From: Acinetobacter pragensis
GTDB lineage: Bacteria; Pseudomonadota; Gammaproteobacteria; Pseudomonadales; Moraxellaceae
DNA length: 64,000 bases
Assembly: GCF_001605895.1 (NCBI RefSeq)
Contig: NZ_LUAW01000001.1
Coordinates: 91,793-155,792, forward strand
Direction: 5' to 3'
Position numbers and translations under genes: made by a program. Below the pieces are notes generated by a model, which saw nothing but the letters and a program-made list of their open reading frames with translations, had not been told where the DNA came from and searched no databases. Below, in pieces: positions 38,696 to 47,390 of this stretch; within the stretch, counting starts at the first letter, position 1, and every line of letters starts with the position of its first letter.

Positions 38696-39244
38696 TTACC
38701 CTCGAATGCCGTTGAGCAGCAAGTCTACGGCCCGGGCCGCTAAGATTTCCTGATCTGCATCTGTATGCCCTTGCAATGCCGCCCTTAAAATTGACGTGAC
38801 CATGGAATAATCGCGCGGGCTAAAATCTGCTCGGCAAAGGCCATTGGCAATTGCGGTATCAATCAGCGGCTGCAGAATCTGGTCACGGCGCTGATAGATT
38901 TTCACCATGGCCGGATCGTTGCGGTCAATCACCCGCCAATATTCCATTAATGCGGTTAAGTAGGGAATATTATGAATATGGTCCTGTATTAAAAGGATAA
39001 AGCCATCGTCATATTTTGAATGATTGCGCGCCCGGTTCTCTAAACGGTCAAGCGCCTGTTCCATCAAGGCCAGCACCAGTTCACGCCGGTCTGCAAAATT
39101 TCGGTAAAATGTCGCCCTGCCGACTTGCGCTTCATCAATGATCAGCTGCAGCGGCGCATTAATTCCATGGGTGCGGAAAATACGGATCGCTGCAGAAAGC
39201 AATTCCTCACGGTTTTGCGCTGCGCGTTCTTGGCGTAAAGACAT
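38696..39244 (-). CDS. TetR-family repressor of the efflux operon
   Basis: Regulator of 182 residues. The HTH is near residues 30-52 (LQLIIDEAQVGRATFYRNF). The C-terminal ligand domain is helical and diverse. The frame is open upstream to 39292, but those codons run through the operator palindrome, so ATG 39244 is chosen. It is first in the operon tetR-MFS-HlyD, so the protein would repress its own transcription. Confidence 0.93.
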   Translation of the reverse strand: MSLRQERAAQNREELLSAAIRIFRTHGINAPLQLIIDEAQVGRATFYRNFADRRELVLALMEQALDRLENRARNHSKYDDGFILLIQDHIHNIPYLTALMEYWRVIDRNDPAMVKIYQRRDQILQPLIDTAIANGLCRADFSPRDYSMVTSILRAALQGHTDADQEILAARAVDLLLNGIRG

Positions 39245-39279
39245 AGGGCTTCTTATTCGAAATTCAGCTGAATTTGCAT

Positions 39280-39308
39280 ATTTAACGGACAAATTTGTCC
39301 GTTGTAAA
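39280..39308 (-). promoter_or_regulatory. Promoter and perfect 20-bp operator of the tetR efflux operon
   Basis: A perfect palindrome with half-site AACGGACAAA covers 39284-39303. On the minus strand TTTACA (39308-39303) and TTAAAT (39285-39280) stand as -35 and -10 with exactly 17 bases between, and the palindrome fills that spacer. This is a textbook position for a TetR operator. The promoter hexamers are only moderate matches; the palindrome itself is certain. Confidence 0.8.
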
Positions 39309-39478
39309 TATTAATCATTGTGACTTTTTGTAAATTGTACTTCAGTGTTTAGATAACAATTTGAAAGTTAAATTAATTTGTAAACTTTAAGGCATCTGCC
39401 ATACGGCAAAAAAAGAGCTGAAAAAATATACAGCAGTGCTATGCTGAGAGATATAACGATAAACATGGAGGGGATAGG

Positions 39479-39667
39479 ATGAAAATTTTATCCGCAGCCA
39501 TAATGGCCTGCATGCTGCTCAGTGTTGCAGGCTGTGATGCAAAGGAAGATCTGAATAAACCCCGTACAGAAGTGCGCACTATGATCATCGGCGGTATGCC
39601 TGTGCATGATCAGGACTACCGGATTCCGAAAGATTCTGCTGTGTCGGTTCAACAGCATCAGCAGTAA
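39479..39667 (+). CDS. Small lipoprotein, 62 aa
   Basis: Signal peptide with lipobox LSVAGC: residues 1-18 form a short hydrophobic stretch and Cys19 is the lipidation site. The mature part is about 44 polar residues ending in a Gln/His-rich tail. GGAGGGG lies about 6-8 nt before the ATG. No family recognised. It is divergent from the efflux operon and separated from the next gene by about 230 bases with nothing visible. Confidence 0.82.
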   Translation: MKILSAAIMACMLLSVAGCDAKEDLNKPRTEVRTMIIGGMPVHDQDYRIPKDSAVSVQQHQQ

Positions 39668-39901
39668 ACATAGCGCTGTGCCGTATGATGAAGACAGAGG
39701 GAGGGCATATTGTCAGTGCATGGTAGTGCATGGTGCAATGTAAGAAGTAAAAGATGCGTGGTGCTGCGTCAGATAAGTGAAAAATTTGAAGCAGACGCTT
39801 TACTTCTTGCAAGCGTTTGTTGAATTAAAGCCTTACAAACGCGGAAAAGGCCTTGCACTCGCCCAATATGCCCGAACTGTGATGGATGGCTATCCAAATT
39901 T

Positions 39902-40357
39902 TTAAATTAAATCGACCTGCCAGTTCGATGCTTGAATCTCTAAATTATTTTGACGAAGCAGCTTGCTGATGTCATCCGCCTGTTTTTGAAGATCAGCCAC
40001 AGAGATGGTTTTGATCCAGCGGATTTCACTGGAGCTGTAGCGTCCATTTTCGCGCCGTGAATTGTCTATCGCCTGCTGCAGAATGGGGTGCTGGCTGGTG
40101 AGCGCATCACGCTCAATAATTAATTCTAATAGTTTCTTACCGCTGCTGGCTGCGGCTTGGGCATTGGTGGCGTGGATACGCTGAATTAAAGCATGCAGTT
40201 CGCGGTTCACGGCTGATGCTTCCTGAATCAGCTGATTCGGATCTTCACTGGGCGTATCGCCTTCCTGCACTAAAATATTGCTGTTAATACGTTGCTGCAG
40301 CGAGGCCAGTTTGGTTTGCAGGTCGCTCCGTAGCAGCAGCGCTTCCGCTAATTTCAT
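39902..40357 (-). CDS. DIP1984 family protein (septicolysin-like), 151 aa
   Basis: All-helical protein beginning MKLAEALLLRSDLQTKLASLQQRI, the family's start. The segment EDPNQLIQEASAVNRELHALIQRIH and the later YSSSEIRWIKTISVADLQKQADDIS match DIP1984 proteins. No signal peptide. The annotation septicolysin used for some members has no support in the sequence. Function is unknown. Confidence 0.88.
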   Translation of the reverse strand: MKLAEALLLRSDLQTKLASLQQRINSNILVQEGDTPSEDPNQLIQEASAVNRELHALIQRIHATNAQAAASSGKKLLELIIERDALTSQHPILQQAIDNSRRENGRYSSSEIRWIKTISVADLQKQADDISKLLRQNNLEIQASNWQVDLI

Positions 40358-40528
40358 AATTTTTAGATCTTTTATTGCTTATGCCTGATCATGCAATAGA
40401 TTTATGGGTCAATCAATAAAATAACAGTGAATTATTCGGTGAATTTGTCAAAGTCTTGTGAAAAATAGGGAGATATTCAGCAGGCATGCTTGTAGAATTG
40501 CCACGGAATTTATTTTATAGGTGTTACC

Positions 40529-41152
40529 GTGGAATCATTTTGGATTTTGGGCTCGATTGCATTTGCTTTGATGTTAGGTGCAATGAGCCCCGGGCCTACT
40601 TCTATTTATGTGGCTAAAAATTCAATTGCGATTTCACGCAAGCATGGCTTATTTACCGCTTTAGGCACCGGGACTGGGGCGGCCATCTTTGGTTTGCTGG
40701 CGGTATTAGGCCTGCAGGCCTTTTTATTGGCGGTGCCATCGGCGTATTTAGCATTAAAAATCTGCGGCGGGTTATATCTGCTTTGGATGGCCTACAAAAT
40801 TATTAAGCATGCCAAAGAACCGATTGATGCAGATGGGGATGTAGCGGCACAAATGACCTTGCGCCGCGCCTTTATGACCGGTTTAATTACGCAGCTGTCA
40901 AATCCGAAAATTGCGATTATTTTAGCCAGTATTTTTACTGCGCTTTTGCCGAAAGAGATTCCGTTCTACTTTTATTTTGTGCTGCCGGTATTATGTTTCT
41001 TTATTGATGCAGGCTGGTGTTCGCTGGTGGCTGTTGCATTGTCTGCCGAAAAGCCGCGCCGCGTATATCTGAAGTTTAAAGCGGTTTTTGACCGTACAGC
41101 AGGCGCAGTGATGACGGCGCTGGGGCTCAAGCTGATTTTTGGGATGAAGTAA
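40529..41152 (+). CDS. LysE/RhtB family amino-acid exporter
   Basis: Inner-membrane protein of 207 residues with six predicted helices. The N-terminal motif GAMSPGPTSIYVAKNS is the family signature. Helix 3-4 loop KHAKEPIDADGD and the conserved QLSNPKIAIILAS segment (LNPK-type motif) follow. The start is GTG 40529, preceded by TAGGTG at about 8 nt. Likely exports an amino acid or derivative; substrate unknown. Confidence 0.92.
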   Translation: MESFWILGSIAFALMLGAMSPGPTSIYVAKNSIAISRKHGLFTALGTGTGAAIFGLLAVLGLQAFLLAVPSAYLALKICGGLYLLWMAYKIIKHAKEPIDADGDVAAQMTLRRAFMTGLITQLSNPKIAIILASIFTALLPKEIPFYFYFVLPVLCFFIDAGWCSLVAVALSAEKPRRVYLKFKAVFDRTAGAVMTALGLKLIFGMK

Positions 41153-41175
41153 TTTTTAACACATCCTTGCACTGA

Positions 41176-41199
41176 TCCTCTCCTTAAAAAAGGAGAGGA
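41176..41199. repeat. Short CCTCTCC palindrome
   Basis: Perfect 10-bp stem TCCTCTCCTT (41176-41185) / AAGGAGAGGA (41190-41199) with a 4-base loop. Same motif class as the elements at 25797 and 42648. It lies between convergent LysE and metallo-hydrolase genes and could act as a terminator, although no T-run follows on either side. Confidence 0.6.
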
Positions 41200-41212
41200 G
41201 TCGCCTTGTAAA

Positions 41213-42184
41213 TCAATCCTTAAAATGTACAGGAATCCACTGATAGCTTTTTCCATCTGCGGAATAGATATGCCCAATGCCGGGGAAGGGCGAGTGCGGC
41301 GCGGCAATGGTTTGCCCATGTTTGGCATAATCAGGGAATTGCTTTAAACGTGTCTGAACCGCCATTTTAGGGTCAATATCATATTCAATTGCAGTTTCAG
41401 GCCGATCAAATTGAACGGTATGGGAATGCACAATGTCTCCAATAAAGATCACATCCTCTCCAGCTGTTTTCAGCTTATAGCTGAAATGTCCTGGCGTGTG
41501 GCCCGCCGTGCTGATGACTTCAAACTCACCAATTTTGTCTCCCAATTTAAAGGTTTTAAATTGCTTCTTGGCTTGATATGGCGCAAGTGCGGCTTTAATT
41601 TTCTCTACTGTGCCAAGGTAGTTTGCTCGTTTATCTGCAGTAATTTTTTCAGCCTGTTTCGGGTTTAGCCAGTAATTGGCTTCATCGGCAGAAACGTAAA
41701 TGGTGGCGTTTGGGTAGTTCGCAATGCCATTTTTACTGACGCCGCAGGAATGGTCGGGGTGTAAATGGGTCAGTAAAATTGTTGTCACTTGTTCAGGCTG
41801 ATAGCCCGCGGCTTTCAGGTTTTTGAGTACCGAACCCAAGTGCGCGCCAAAGCAGTCGGCCGTGCCGCTATCCACCAAAGTCAGGGATTTTCCTGTATTG
41901 ACTAGAAACGCATTGACAGAGGTTTGCACGCCTTTGGCCTGATCTGCATGATATTTCTTTAAAATTTCTTGGACTTTGTCTGGTGATATATCTTTAAAAA
42001 GTGCGGGCGACATAAAGTTGGTGCCGTCCAGCAGGGCGGTAATTTGGGTATTGCCCAGCTGATGCTGATAAAACCCTGCAACTTGCTGCTGTTGCGGAAT
42101 GTCTGCTGCGTGGACCTGCATGTTGAATCCAAGTGCCGCGGCAGCGCATAAAGAAGCAAACAAAGATGTCTTTAAAATATTCAT
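41213..42184 (-). CDS. Periplasmic metallo-beta-lactamase-fold hydrolase, 323 aa
   Basis: Signal peptide with cleavage probable after VHA (residue 26), so the enzyme is exported. The metal-binding HxHxDH is at 140-145 (HLHPDH), further ligands are expected in STAGHTPGH and FIGDIVH, and the last His near the end in APHSPFPGIGH. The fold is related to lactonases and other hydrolases (class B3-like spacing), but it is not a recognised antibiotic-degrading enzyme. Substrate unknown. It stands alone on the minus strand. Confidence 0.9.
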   Translation of the reverse strand: MNILKTSLFASLCAAAALGFNMQVHAADIPQQQQVAGFYQHQLGNTQITALLDGTNFMSPALFKDISPDKVQEILKKYHADQAKGVQTSVNAFLVNTGKSLTLVDSGTADCFGAHLGSVLKNLKAAGYQPEQVTTILLTHLHPDHSCGVSKNGIANYPNATIYVSADEANYWLNPKQAEKITADKRANYLGTVEKIKAALAPYQAKKQFKTFKLGDKIGEFEVISTAGHTPGHFSYKLKTAGEDVIFIGDIVHSHTVQFDRPETAIEYDIDPKMAVQTRLKQFPDYAKHGQTIAAPHSPFPGIGHIYSADGKSYQWIPVHFKD

Positions 42185-42450
42185 AGCAATTCTTATTGGT
42201 CTGTGGCTAATGTTATTTTTAACATGTAAAACGCTTAAAAAGAATAACTATCCCTTTGGGATTTTTGATAATTCAATGCAGACAGGAGTATCTGTATTAG
42301 AAAAATAGCTCAAATCTGTATATTGACTTTATTGAGATGGGAAATCTGATTTTATATTTAAAATATTTTATAAATTAAAAGCTTAGCAATATTTCACTTT
42401 TAATTGAATACACGCTAACATGATGCAAATTGGCATATTTAGGTGGCGGT

Positions 42451-42564
42451 ATGGGTTTTTGGAAAAAGAAAAATAAAGCAAGCTTTGTGTATTTCATTAT
42501 CACGTCTTATTCGTTGCTCGGCTTTGGGATTGGCTATGTGATTTGGGAATTTGTTTTGAAGTAA
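42451..42564 (+). CDS. 37-residue membrane peptide
   Basis: ATG 42451 with AGGTGG about 5 nt before it; stop TAA 42562-42564. A basic start (MGFWKKKNKAS) leads into one membrane helix of about 21 residues ending near the C-terminal Lys. A clear terminator follows 16 bases later, which supports transcription as a unit. No family recognised; size and layout are typical of bacterial membrane microproteins. Confidence 0.62.
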   Translation: MGFWKKKNKASFVYFIITSYSLLGFGIGYVIWEFVLK

Positions 42565-42579
42565 CGGATACATAATGTT

Positions 42580-42608
42580 AAAAAGCCTCTAGAAGTAGGG
42601 GCTTTTTT
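42580..42608 (+). terminator. Terminator after the 37-aa gene
   Basis: Stem GCCTCTA (42585-42591) / TAGGGGC (42596-42602) with one wobble pair, loop GAAG, A4 before and T6 after. Confidence 0.85.
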
Positions 42609-42647
42609 GTGGCTGATTGATGCGTGCATTTTAAAGGTTTGTTGGTA

Positions 42648-42752
42648 GTTCTTTCTCCTTTTGGGAGACGGTTGGGGGGATTACAGTTTTGATGCCATTT
42701 TATACTTACATTGGATTTCCCTCTCCTGTAGGAGAGGGCTAGGGAGAGGTTT
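42648..42752. repeat. GGGAGG-type intergenic repeat beside the HEPN gene
   Basis: Contains a perfect 9-bp stem CCCTCTCCT (42719-42727) / AGGAGAGGG (42730-42738). The left part has CTCCTTTTGGGAG with GGTTGGGGGGATT, which resembles the GGTTGGGAGGGATT of the element at 25797, and the right part has GCTAGGGAGAGG. It ends 8 bases before the stop codon of the 42760 gene. Confidence 0.65.
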
Positions 42753-42759
42753 TAGTAGA

Positions 42760-44304
42760 TTAGTAAACTTGATTAAAATCTTTCTTATGAATTTTGATCT
42801 CCATTGTATTTTCTCGATCAAGAGGTTGTTTTTGACGTAAATCTTCAACGATTGAGAATACAGTTGAGAAGATAGCCGATCGTGTAAATTGAAGTAAATT
42901 TAGAAGACTACTTGCAAATTCGCTGATTTTTACATAAGTATGAGTTGAGTCATTGGAGAGCTCAAATGAATCAGGAACTAAAAATAAAATGTGGTGTTCT
43001 AGAGAATTTCGCCATTTTTTATAAAATCCAAATTGTCCATTTTGTTCATTTAGATCGTATATAAGACTATTAATTGCAATCAAAGCAAAATTATCTTTGC
43101 TTTCTAAAATAGATTTATTTTTATGCCAAAAGTTATTAAATGCAGTATTTTTTTCAATTTTAAGTAAAAAGTAATGACATAAAAATATTGCTAGTTTATC
43201 TAATATTGAAAAGCATAATCTAAAACAAGTTCTTAATTTTTCTGATCTTATATTGATGATTTCTTTTTCATTTAATTCAGAATAACAGCTTTCAAAATCA
43301 AGCTTAGAACTTTCAGTAAATTTAGATTCATAGTAAAGAACACGAACTAACGAAAACTCAGCTTTAATACGATTTAAGTATTGTTCGTACTGAAGAATAT
43401 TCTGAGAAGAAACGACGTTTTCAAATAAAGTTAAAGTGTCTCGTTCATTTACTATGCATGGACAATACATACCGTGAATATTCAAAGTTAAATTTTCTTT
43501 GATACACCATTGTCGGAATTCAGTCATTGATGAATTTTCTTTAGATGTCTCTAATTCGTCAAGATCTAAATTTTTGGAATTTAATTGTTCAGTTAAATAA
43601 TCTATCTTATGATTATAATAGGGAATCCAAGCTTTAGGGATTAACGGAGATTCGCTAGCAAATTTATATCCTTTTATTATTTCAGTAATCATTTTTTCAG
43701 TGCGATGATCTAATAATTGATCGAATTGCTCTAAACATGATGTTCGATTTAGCCAAGCTTGAGGGTATGGGGTATTTTCTTTAATTACTGAATTATAGAG
43801 TTGCAGGGCTTCCGAAAATCTAAATTGTTGTTTGAGAACATTTGCAAGATTAATTATATTTTGTTGATATAAAACGTAGTTATCTTCTTTTTTAATTAAT
43901 TTATAAGCCTTCCAATATAAATTTTTTATAACATTAAATAATTCTATATTTTTGAAATTTACATCATCTTCCGAATAACCACAATCATTAGCTAATGCAA
44001 TTTTTCCATTTGCTAAATTGTAATAATAGTTAATATTCGATTGGTTTTCATAATACTCTGAGTGAGTCTCTAAAATTTTAATACCTTTAGAAACTGCATT
44101 CTTATTTCTTAACGATGTACCTACGTCTATAAATTGCCCTGCTAAATTAAATAATAAATGTAATACTGATTCGGAAGTTTCATACTTTTCGAGTTCATTT
44201 AATATCATCTCCGAACCTAACAATGCTTCATCATATTGTTCAGTATCAATTGAATAAGAAATAGCATTTATAGCTTCATTGATTTTTTTTAATTCCAATT
44301 TCAT
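42760..44304 (-). CDS. TPR and HEPN-domain protein, LA2681-like, 514 aa
   Basis: The N-terminal half is helical and TPR-like (for example FRFSEALQLYNSVIKENTPY near 161-180). A central cysteine motif MYCPC is at about 279-283. The C-terminal third is helical with RNSLEHH at 432-438, matching the RxxxxH signature of HEPN domains, often metal-independent RNases. The whole layout fits the LA2681 class of HEPN proteins, which I recall but cannot search. Codons and base composition are far more AT-rich than in metG, a sign of transfer. No clear Shine-Dalgarno; a terminator separates it from metG upstream. Confidence 0.75.
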   Translation of the reverse strand: MKLELKKINEAINAISYSIDTEQYDEALLGSEMILNELEKYETSESVLHLLFNLAGQFIDVGTSLRNKNAVSKGIKILETHSEYYENQSNINYYYNLANGKIALANDCGYSEDDVNFKNIELFNVIKNLYWKAYKLIKKEDNYVLYQQNIINLANVLKQQFRFSEALQLYNSVIKENTPYPQAWLNRTSCLEQFDQLLDHRTEKMITEIIKGYKFASESPLIPKAWIPYYNHKIDYLTEQLNSKNLDLDELETSKENSSMTEFRQWCIKENLTLNIHGMYCPCIVNERDTLTLFENVVSSQNILQYEQYLNRIKAEFSLVRVLYYESKFTESSKLDFESCYSELNEKEIINIRSEKLRTCFRLCFSILDKLAIFLCHYFLLKIEKNTAFNNFWHKNKSILESKDNFALIAINSLIYDLNEQNGQFGFYKKWRNSLEHHILFLVPDSFELSNDSTHTYVKISEFASSLLNLLQFTRSAIFSTVFSIVEDLRQKQPLDRENTMEIKIHKKDFNQVY

Positions 44305-44320
44305 TTGATTTACTTAAATA

Positions 44321-44352
44321 AAAAGCCCTACTAAAATATAGCAGGGCTTTTC
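44321..44352 (-). terminator. Terminator after metG
   Basis: Stem AAAAGCCCT (44321-44329) / AGGGCTTTT (44343-44351) with a 13-base loop. On the minus strand it is followed by a T-run, so it ends metG transcription just before the HEPN gene. Incomplete termination could supply HEPN transcripts. Confidence 0.82.
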
Positions 44353-44367
44353 ATAAGTGTCTAAAAA

Positions 44368-46425
44368 TTAAGACACTTTATCACCAGCTTTAGCGCCGCT
44401 TTCAGGTGAAATCACCCAAAACCCTTCGCCATTACCCGCAGCTAAAACCATACCGTTTGAAATACCAAAACGCATTTTACGCGGTGCAAGGTTTGCCACC
44501 ATCACCACCAATTTGCCTTTTAAATCTTCTGGTTGGTAGAACTCACGAATACCACTGAATACATTACGCGGTTCAGCTTCACCGACATTTAAAGTCAGTT
44601 GAAGCAACTTGTCAGAACCTTCAACGGTAGCCGCATCTAAAACTTCCGCGACACGCAGGTCAACTTTCATAAAGTCTTCGATGCCAATAATTTCAGCTTC
44701 ACCCACTTTAGGCTCAGGTTTCTTTTCTACTTTCTTCTCTTTTTTCTTTTCAACTTTTGCAGGTTCAGCTGCAGCCGCTAAAGAGTCTTTAGACGCATCG
44801 ACCATAGCAGCAACTGCTTTCGGGTCTACACGCTGCATCAGCGGCTGGAACAGCGCAATTTCATGATCAACTAAAATTGTTTGCGCAGAAGCAAAATCGA
44901 AAGATTCCAGTTTCAAGAAGTCCTGAACTTGCGCTGCAAGCGTTGGCAATACAGGTGCAAGATAAACAGCCAATTGACGGAACAGGTTGATGCCGACAGA
45001 ACATACGTCATGCACTTGCTGTTCTTGACCTTCTTGCTTCGCAAGCGCCCAAGGTTTTTTCTCATCAATATACTGGTTGGCGCGGTCTGCCAACGCCATA
45101 ATTTCACGAATTGCCGCAGAGAATTCACGCGCTTCATACGCTTTAGCAATCGAATCGCCCGCATCAATAAAGCTTTGAACCAATTCAGGCTCTGCACATG
45201 CGGCAGACAATTTATTGTCAAACTTCGTGTTGATGAATTTTGCACAGCGGCTGGCAATGTTCACCACTTTACCGACTAAATCTGAGTTTACTTTTTGCAC
45301 GAAATCATCAAGATTCAAGTCAGAATCTTCAACTTTGTCAGAAAGTTTAGACGCGAAGTAATAACGTAAATATTCAGGGTTTAAATGCTCTAAATACGTT
45401 TCTGCTTTAATGAATGTGCCGCGGGATTTCGACATTTTCTGACCGTTTACAGTCAAGAAACCGTTTACGAATAAACCTGATGGCGTGCGGTAGTTTGCGC
45501 CTTCCAGCATTGCAGGCCAGAACAGCGCATGGAAATACACGATGTCCTTACCAATGAAGTGATACACCTCATTTTTAGAATCTTTTTTCCAGTAATCATC
45601 AAAACTTAAATCTGGACGCTTGGTTTTTACGTAGTTTTCAAAGCTCGACATGTAGCCAATCGGCGCATCTACCCAAACATAAAAGTATTTGTTTGGCGCA
45701 TCTGGAATTTCAAAACCGAAGTAAGGCGCATCACGTGAAATGTCCCAATCATTCAAGCCATTGTCGAACCATTCATCCAGCTTGTTGGCAATTGAAACAG
45801 GCAGGCGGCCTTCATCGCGTGTCCATTTTTGCAGGTATTCGGCAAAGTTCGGCAGTTTAAAGAAGTAATGATCTGAAGATTTTTCTACAGGCGCCGCGCC
45901 GCTTAATGTCGACTTCGGATTCAGCAGTTCAGTCGCGTTATAGGTTGTACCGCAGACTTCACAAGAATCTCCGTACTGATCTTCTGCCTTGCATTTTGGG
46001 CACGTGCCTTTAATGAAGCGGTCAGACAGGAACATGCCTTTTTCAGGGTCAAATAATTGAGTCACAGGGCGTACAGCAATGTTGCCTGCTTCACGGTTCT
46101 TAATATAAATTTCTTCTGAACGGGCTTTGTTTTCAGCGCTGTTGGTCGAGTCATAGTGGTCGAAATGCACGCCAAAACCGTCAAAGTCACGGATGTGTTC
46201 TTTTTGCACATTGGCAATTTGCGCTTCCGGGCTAATGCCGTTGGCTTCGGCACGCAGCATGATGGCTGTGCCGTGAGCATCGTCCGCGCAGACATAAGTC
46301 ACTTCATGGCCCATTGCACGCATGGCACGAACCCAGATATCTGCTTGGATATAACCAAGTAAGTGACCCATATGGATCGGGCCATTGGCGTATGGAAGGG
46401 CGTTAGTGACTAAAATATTACGCAC
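44368..46425 (-). CDS. metG: Methionyl-tRNA synthetase
   Basis: Class I synthetase of 685 residues. The HIGH-type motif PIHMGHL is at 16-22 and KMSKS at 330-334. A zinc knuckle with Cys142, Cys145, Cys155 and Cys158 ([13 protein letters not shown]) is intact. A Lys/Glu-rich linker at about 555-578 leads to a C-terminal EMAP-II-like tRNA-binding domain (about 585-685) for dimerisation. Essential gene. Its upstream gap is shared with a divergent membrane protein. Confidence 0.98.
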   Translation of the reverse strand: MRNILVTNALPYANGPIHMGHLLGYIQADIWVRAMRAMGHEVTYVCADDAHGTAIMLRAEANGISPEAQIANVQKEHIRDFDGFGVHFDHYDSTNSAENKARSEEIYIKNREAGNIAVRPVTQLFDPEKGMFLSDRFIKGTCPKCKAEDQYGDSCEVCGTTYNATELLNPKSTLSGAAPVEKSSDHYFFKLPNFAEYLQKWTRDEGRLPVSIANKLDEWFDNGLNDWDISRDAPYFGFEIPDAPNKYFYVWVDAPIGYMSSFENYVKTKRPDLSFDDYWKKDSKNEVYHFIGKDIVYFHALFWPAMLEGANYRTPSGLFVNGFLTVNGQKMSKSRGTFIKAETYLEHLNPEYLRYYFASKLSDKVEDSDLNLDDFVQKVNSDLVGKVVNIASRCAKFINTKFDNKLSAACAEPELVQSFIDAGDSIAKAYEAREFSAAIREIMALADRANQYIDEKKPWALAKQEGQEQQVHDVCSVGINLFRQLAVYLAPVLPTLAAQVQDFLKLESFDFASAQTILVDHEIALFQPLMQRVDPKAVAAMVDASKDSLAAAAEPAKVEKKKEKKVEKKPEPKVGEAEIIGIEDFMKVDLRVAEVLDAATVEGSDKLLQLTLNVGEAEPRNVFSGIREFYQPEDLKGKLVVMVANLAPRKMRFGISNGMVLAAGNGEGFWVISPESGAKAGDKVS

Positions 46426-46613
46426 GGATATAACTCTCTCATTCGTATTTTATATAAGGCCAACGATTTTACCTTAGATAGGGAGCGGATGCACAACGGA
46501 ATAAGTGAATTCTTTGCAAAAGATTTTGGAAATATGATGAATACATGAATGCTGTCAGTGCGATTTAAAGTATTTTGATAAAGGTGAAAACATAAAAAAT
46601 AAGAGGCCTGACT

Positions 46614-47246
46614 TTGTCCCCTAAAAGCATAAAAAAATTTACGGATTTTTCTCATTCAATTTTATATGGGATATCCCGGTTTTTGGGTCATACGGCTATT
46701 TTTATGATTGCGATGATCATGATGCTCTATCTTTCGCTGTCTATATGGCTTGGAAATATCAGAGATCATGTAAATGAAGCAAGATTGGCGCAAAGCGAAC
46801 AGTATGATCGCCAGCGCTTTCCCTCTTTAACTCAACCTATATTTTTCTATCAGAGAATGCATGTAGGGGATTCAGGTAATTGGGTTGTTGTTTATCCTTT
46901 GGATGAACACACCAAAAAGCAATTTTTATTGAGGTTGCAGCATCAAGAAAATCAAAACGAAAGTACACAAATGGAATGTATTAAACCCACCGTCAAAAAA
47001 CGCTGGAAAAGCTGGCATTCAAATATTCATTATGTACAGCCAGCAGAATGGTTAAGAGCGCATAATGATTATAAAGCTCATGATTCATTTATTGTGTATG
47101 GTTCAGAGAAGCCGATTAAAACAGTAGAGCAAGCATGCTCACAGCAAAATTTTCTCAGGTTGAATGATGCTGAAAATTACGCGCATGATTACTGGGCGAT
47201 TTCTGAAAGCCAAGCATTGCTGTTCAGTGTGTATAAAATACGCTGA
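46614..47246 (+). CDS. Hypothetical single-TM protein, 210 aa
   Basis: The start is TTG 46614 with AGAGG about 8 nt upstream; no ATG is available before the membrane helix. One helix lies at about 28-47 (TAIFMIAMIMMLYLSLSIWL), followed by a mostly polar domain rich in aromatic and basic residues, presumably periplasmic. Two cysteines in the latter half could pair. No family recognised. It is divergent from metG. Confidence 0.75.
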   Translation: MSPKSIKKFTDFSHSILYGISRFLGHTAIFMIAMIMMLYLSLSIWLGNIRDHVNEARLAQSEQYDRQRFPSLTQPIFFYQRMHVGDSGNWVVVYPLDEHTKKQFLLRLQHQENQNESTQMECIKPTVKKRWKSWHSNIHYVQPAEWLRAHNDYKAHDSFIVYGSEKPIKTVEQACSQQNFLRLNDAENYAHDYWAISESQALLFSVYKIR

Positions 47247-47390
47247 ATCCAGTTTAGATTTCCATGAAATGCGTGGCTGACGCTGTGTGCATACAATAGT
47301 AAAAGCGGTTAAACCCTATTTTCTTCTATATTCGTTAGGCAATAACAGGGATAATGCGACATTCAGCCCGTTTTTTGAGAGTATAAGCCC

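Noticed and set aside
41213..42184. Class B beta-lactamase (resistance gene)
   Set aside because: It has HxHxDH and a signal peptide, but the sequence around the motif and the length do not match known carbapenemases; the fold is shared by many hydrolases.
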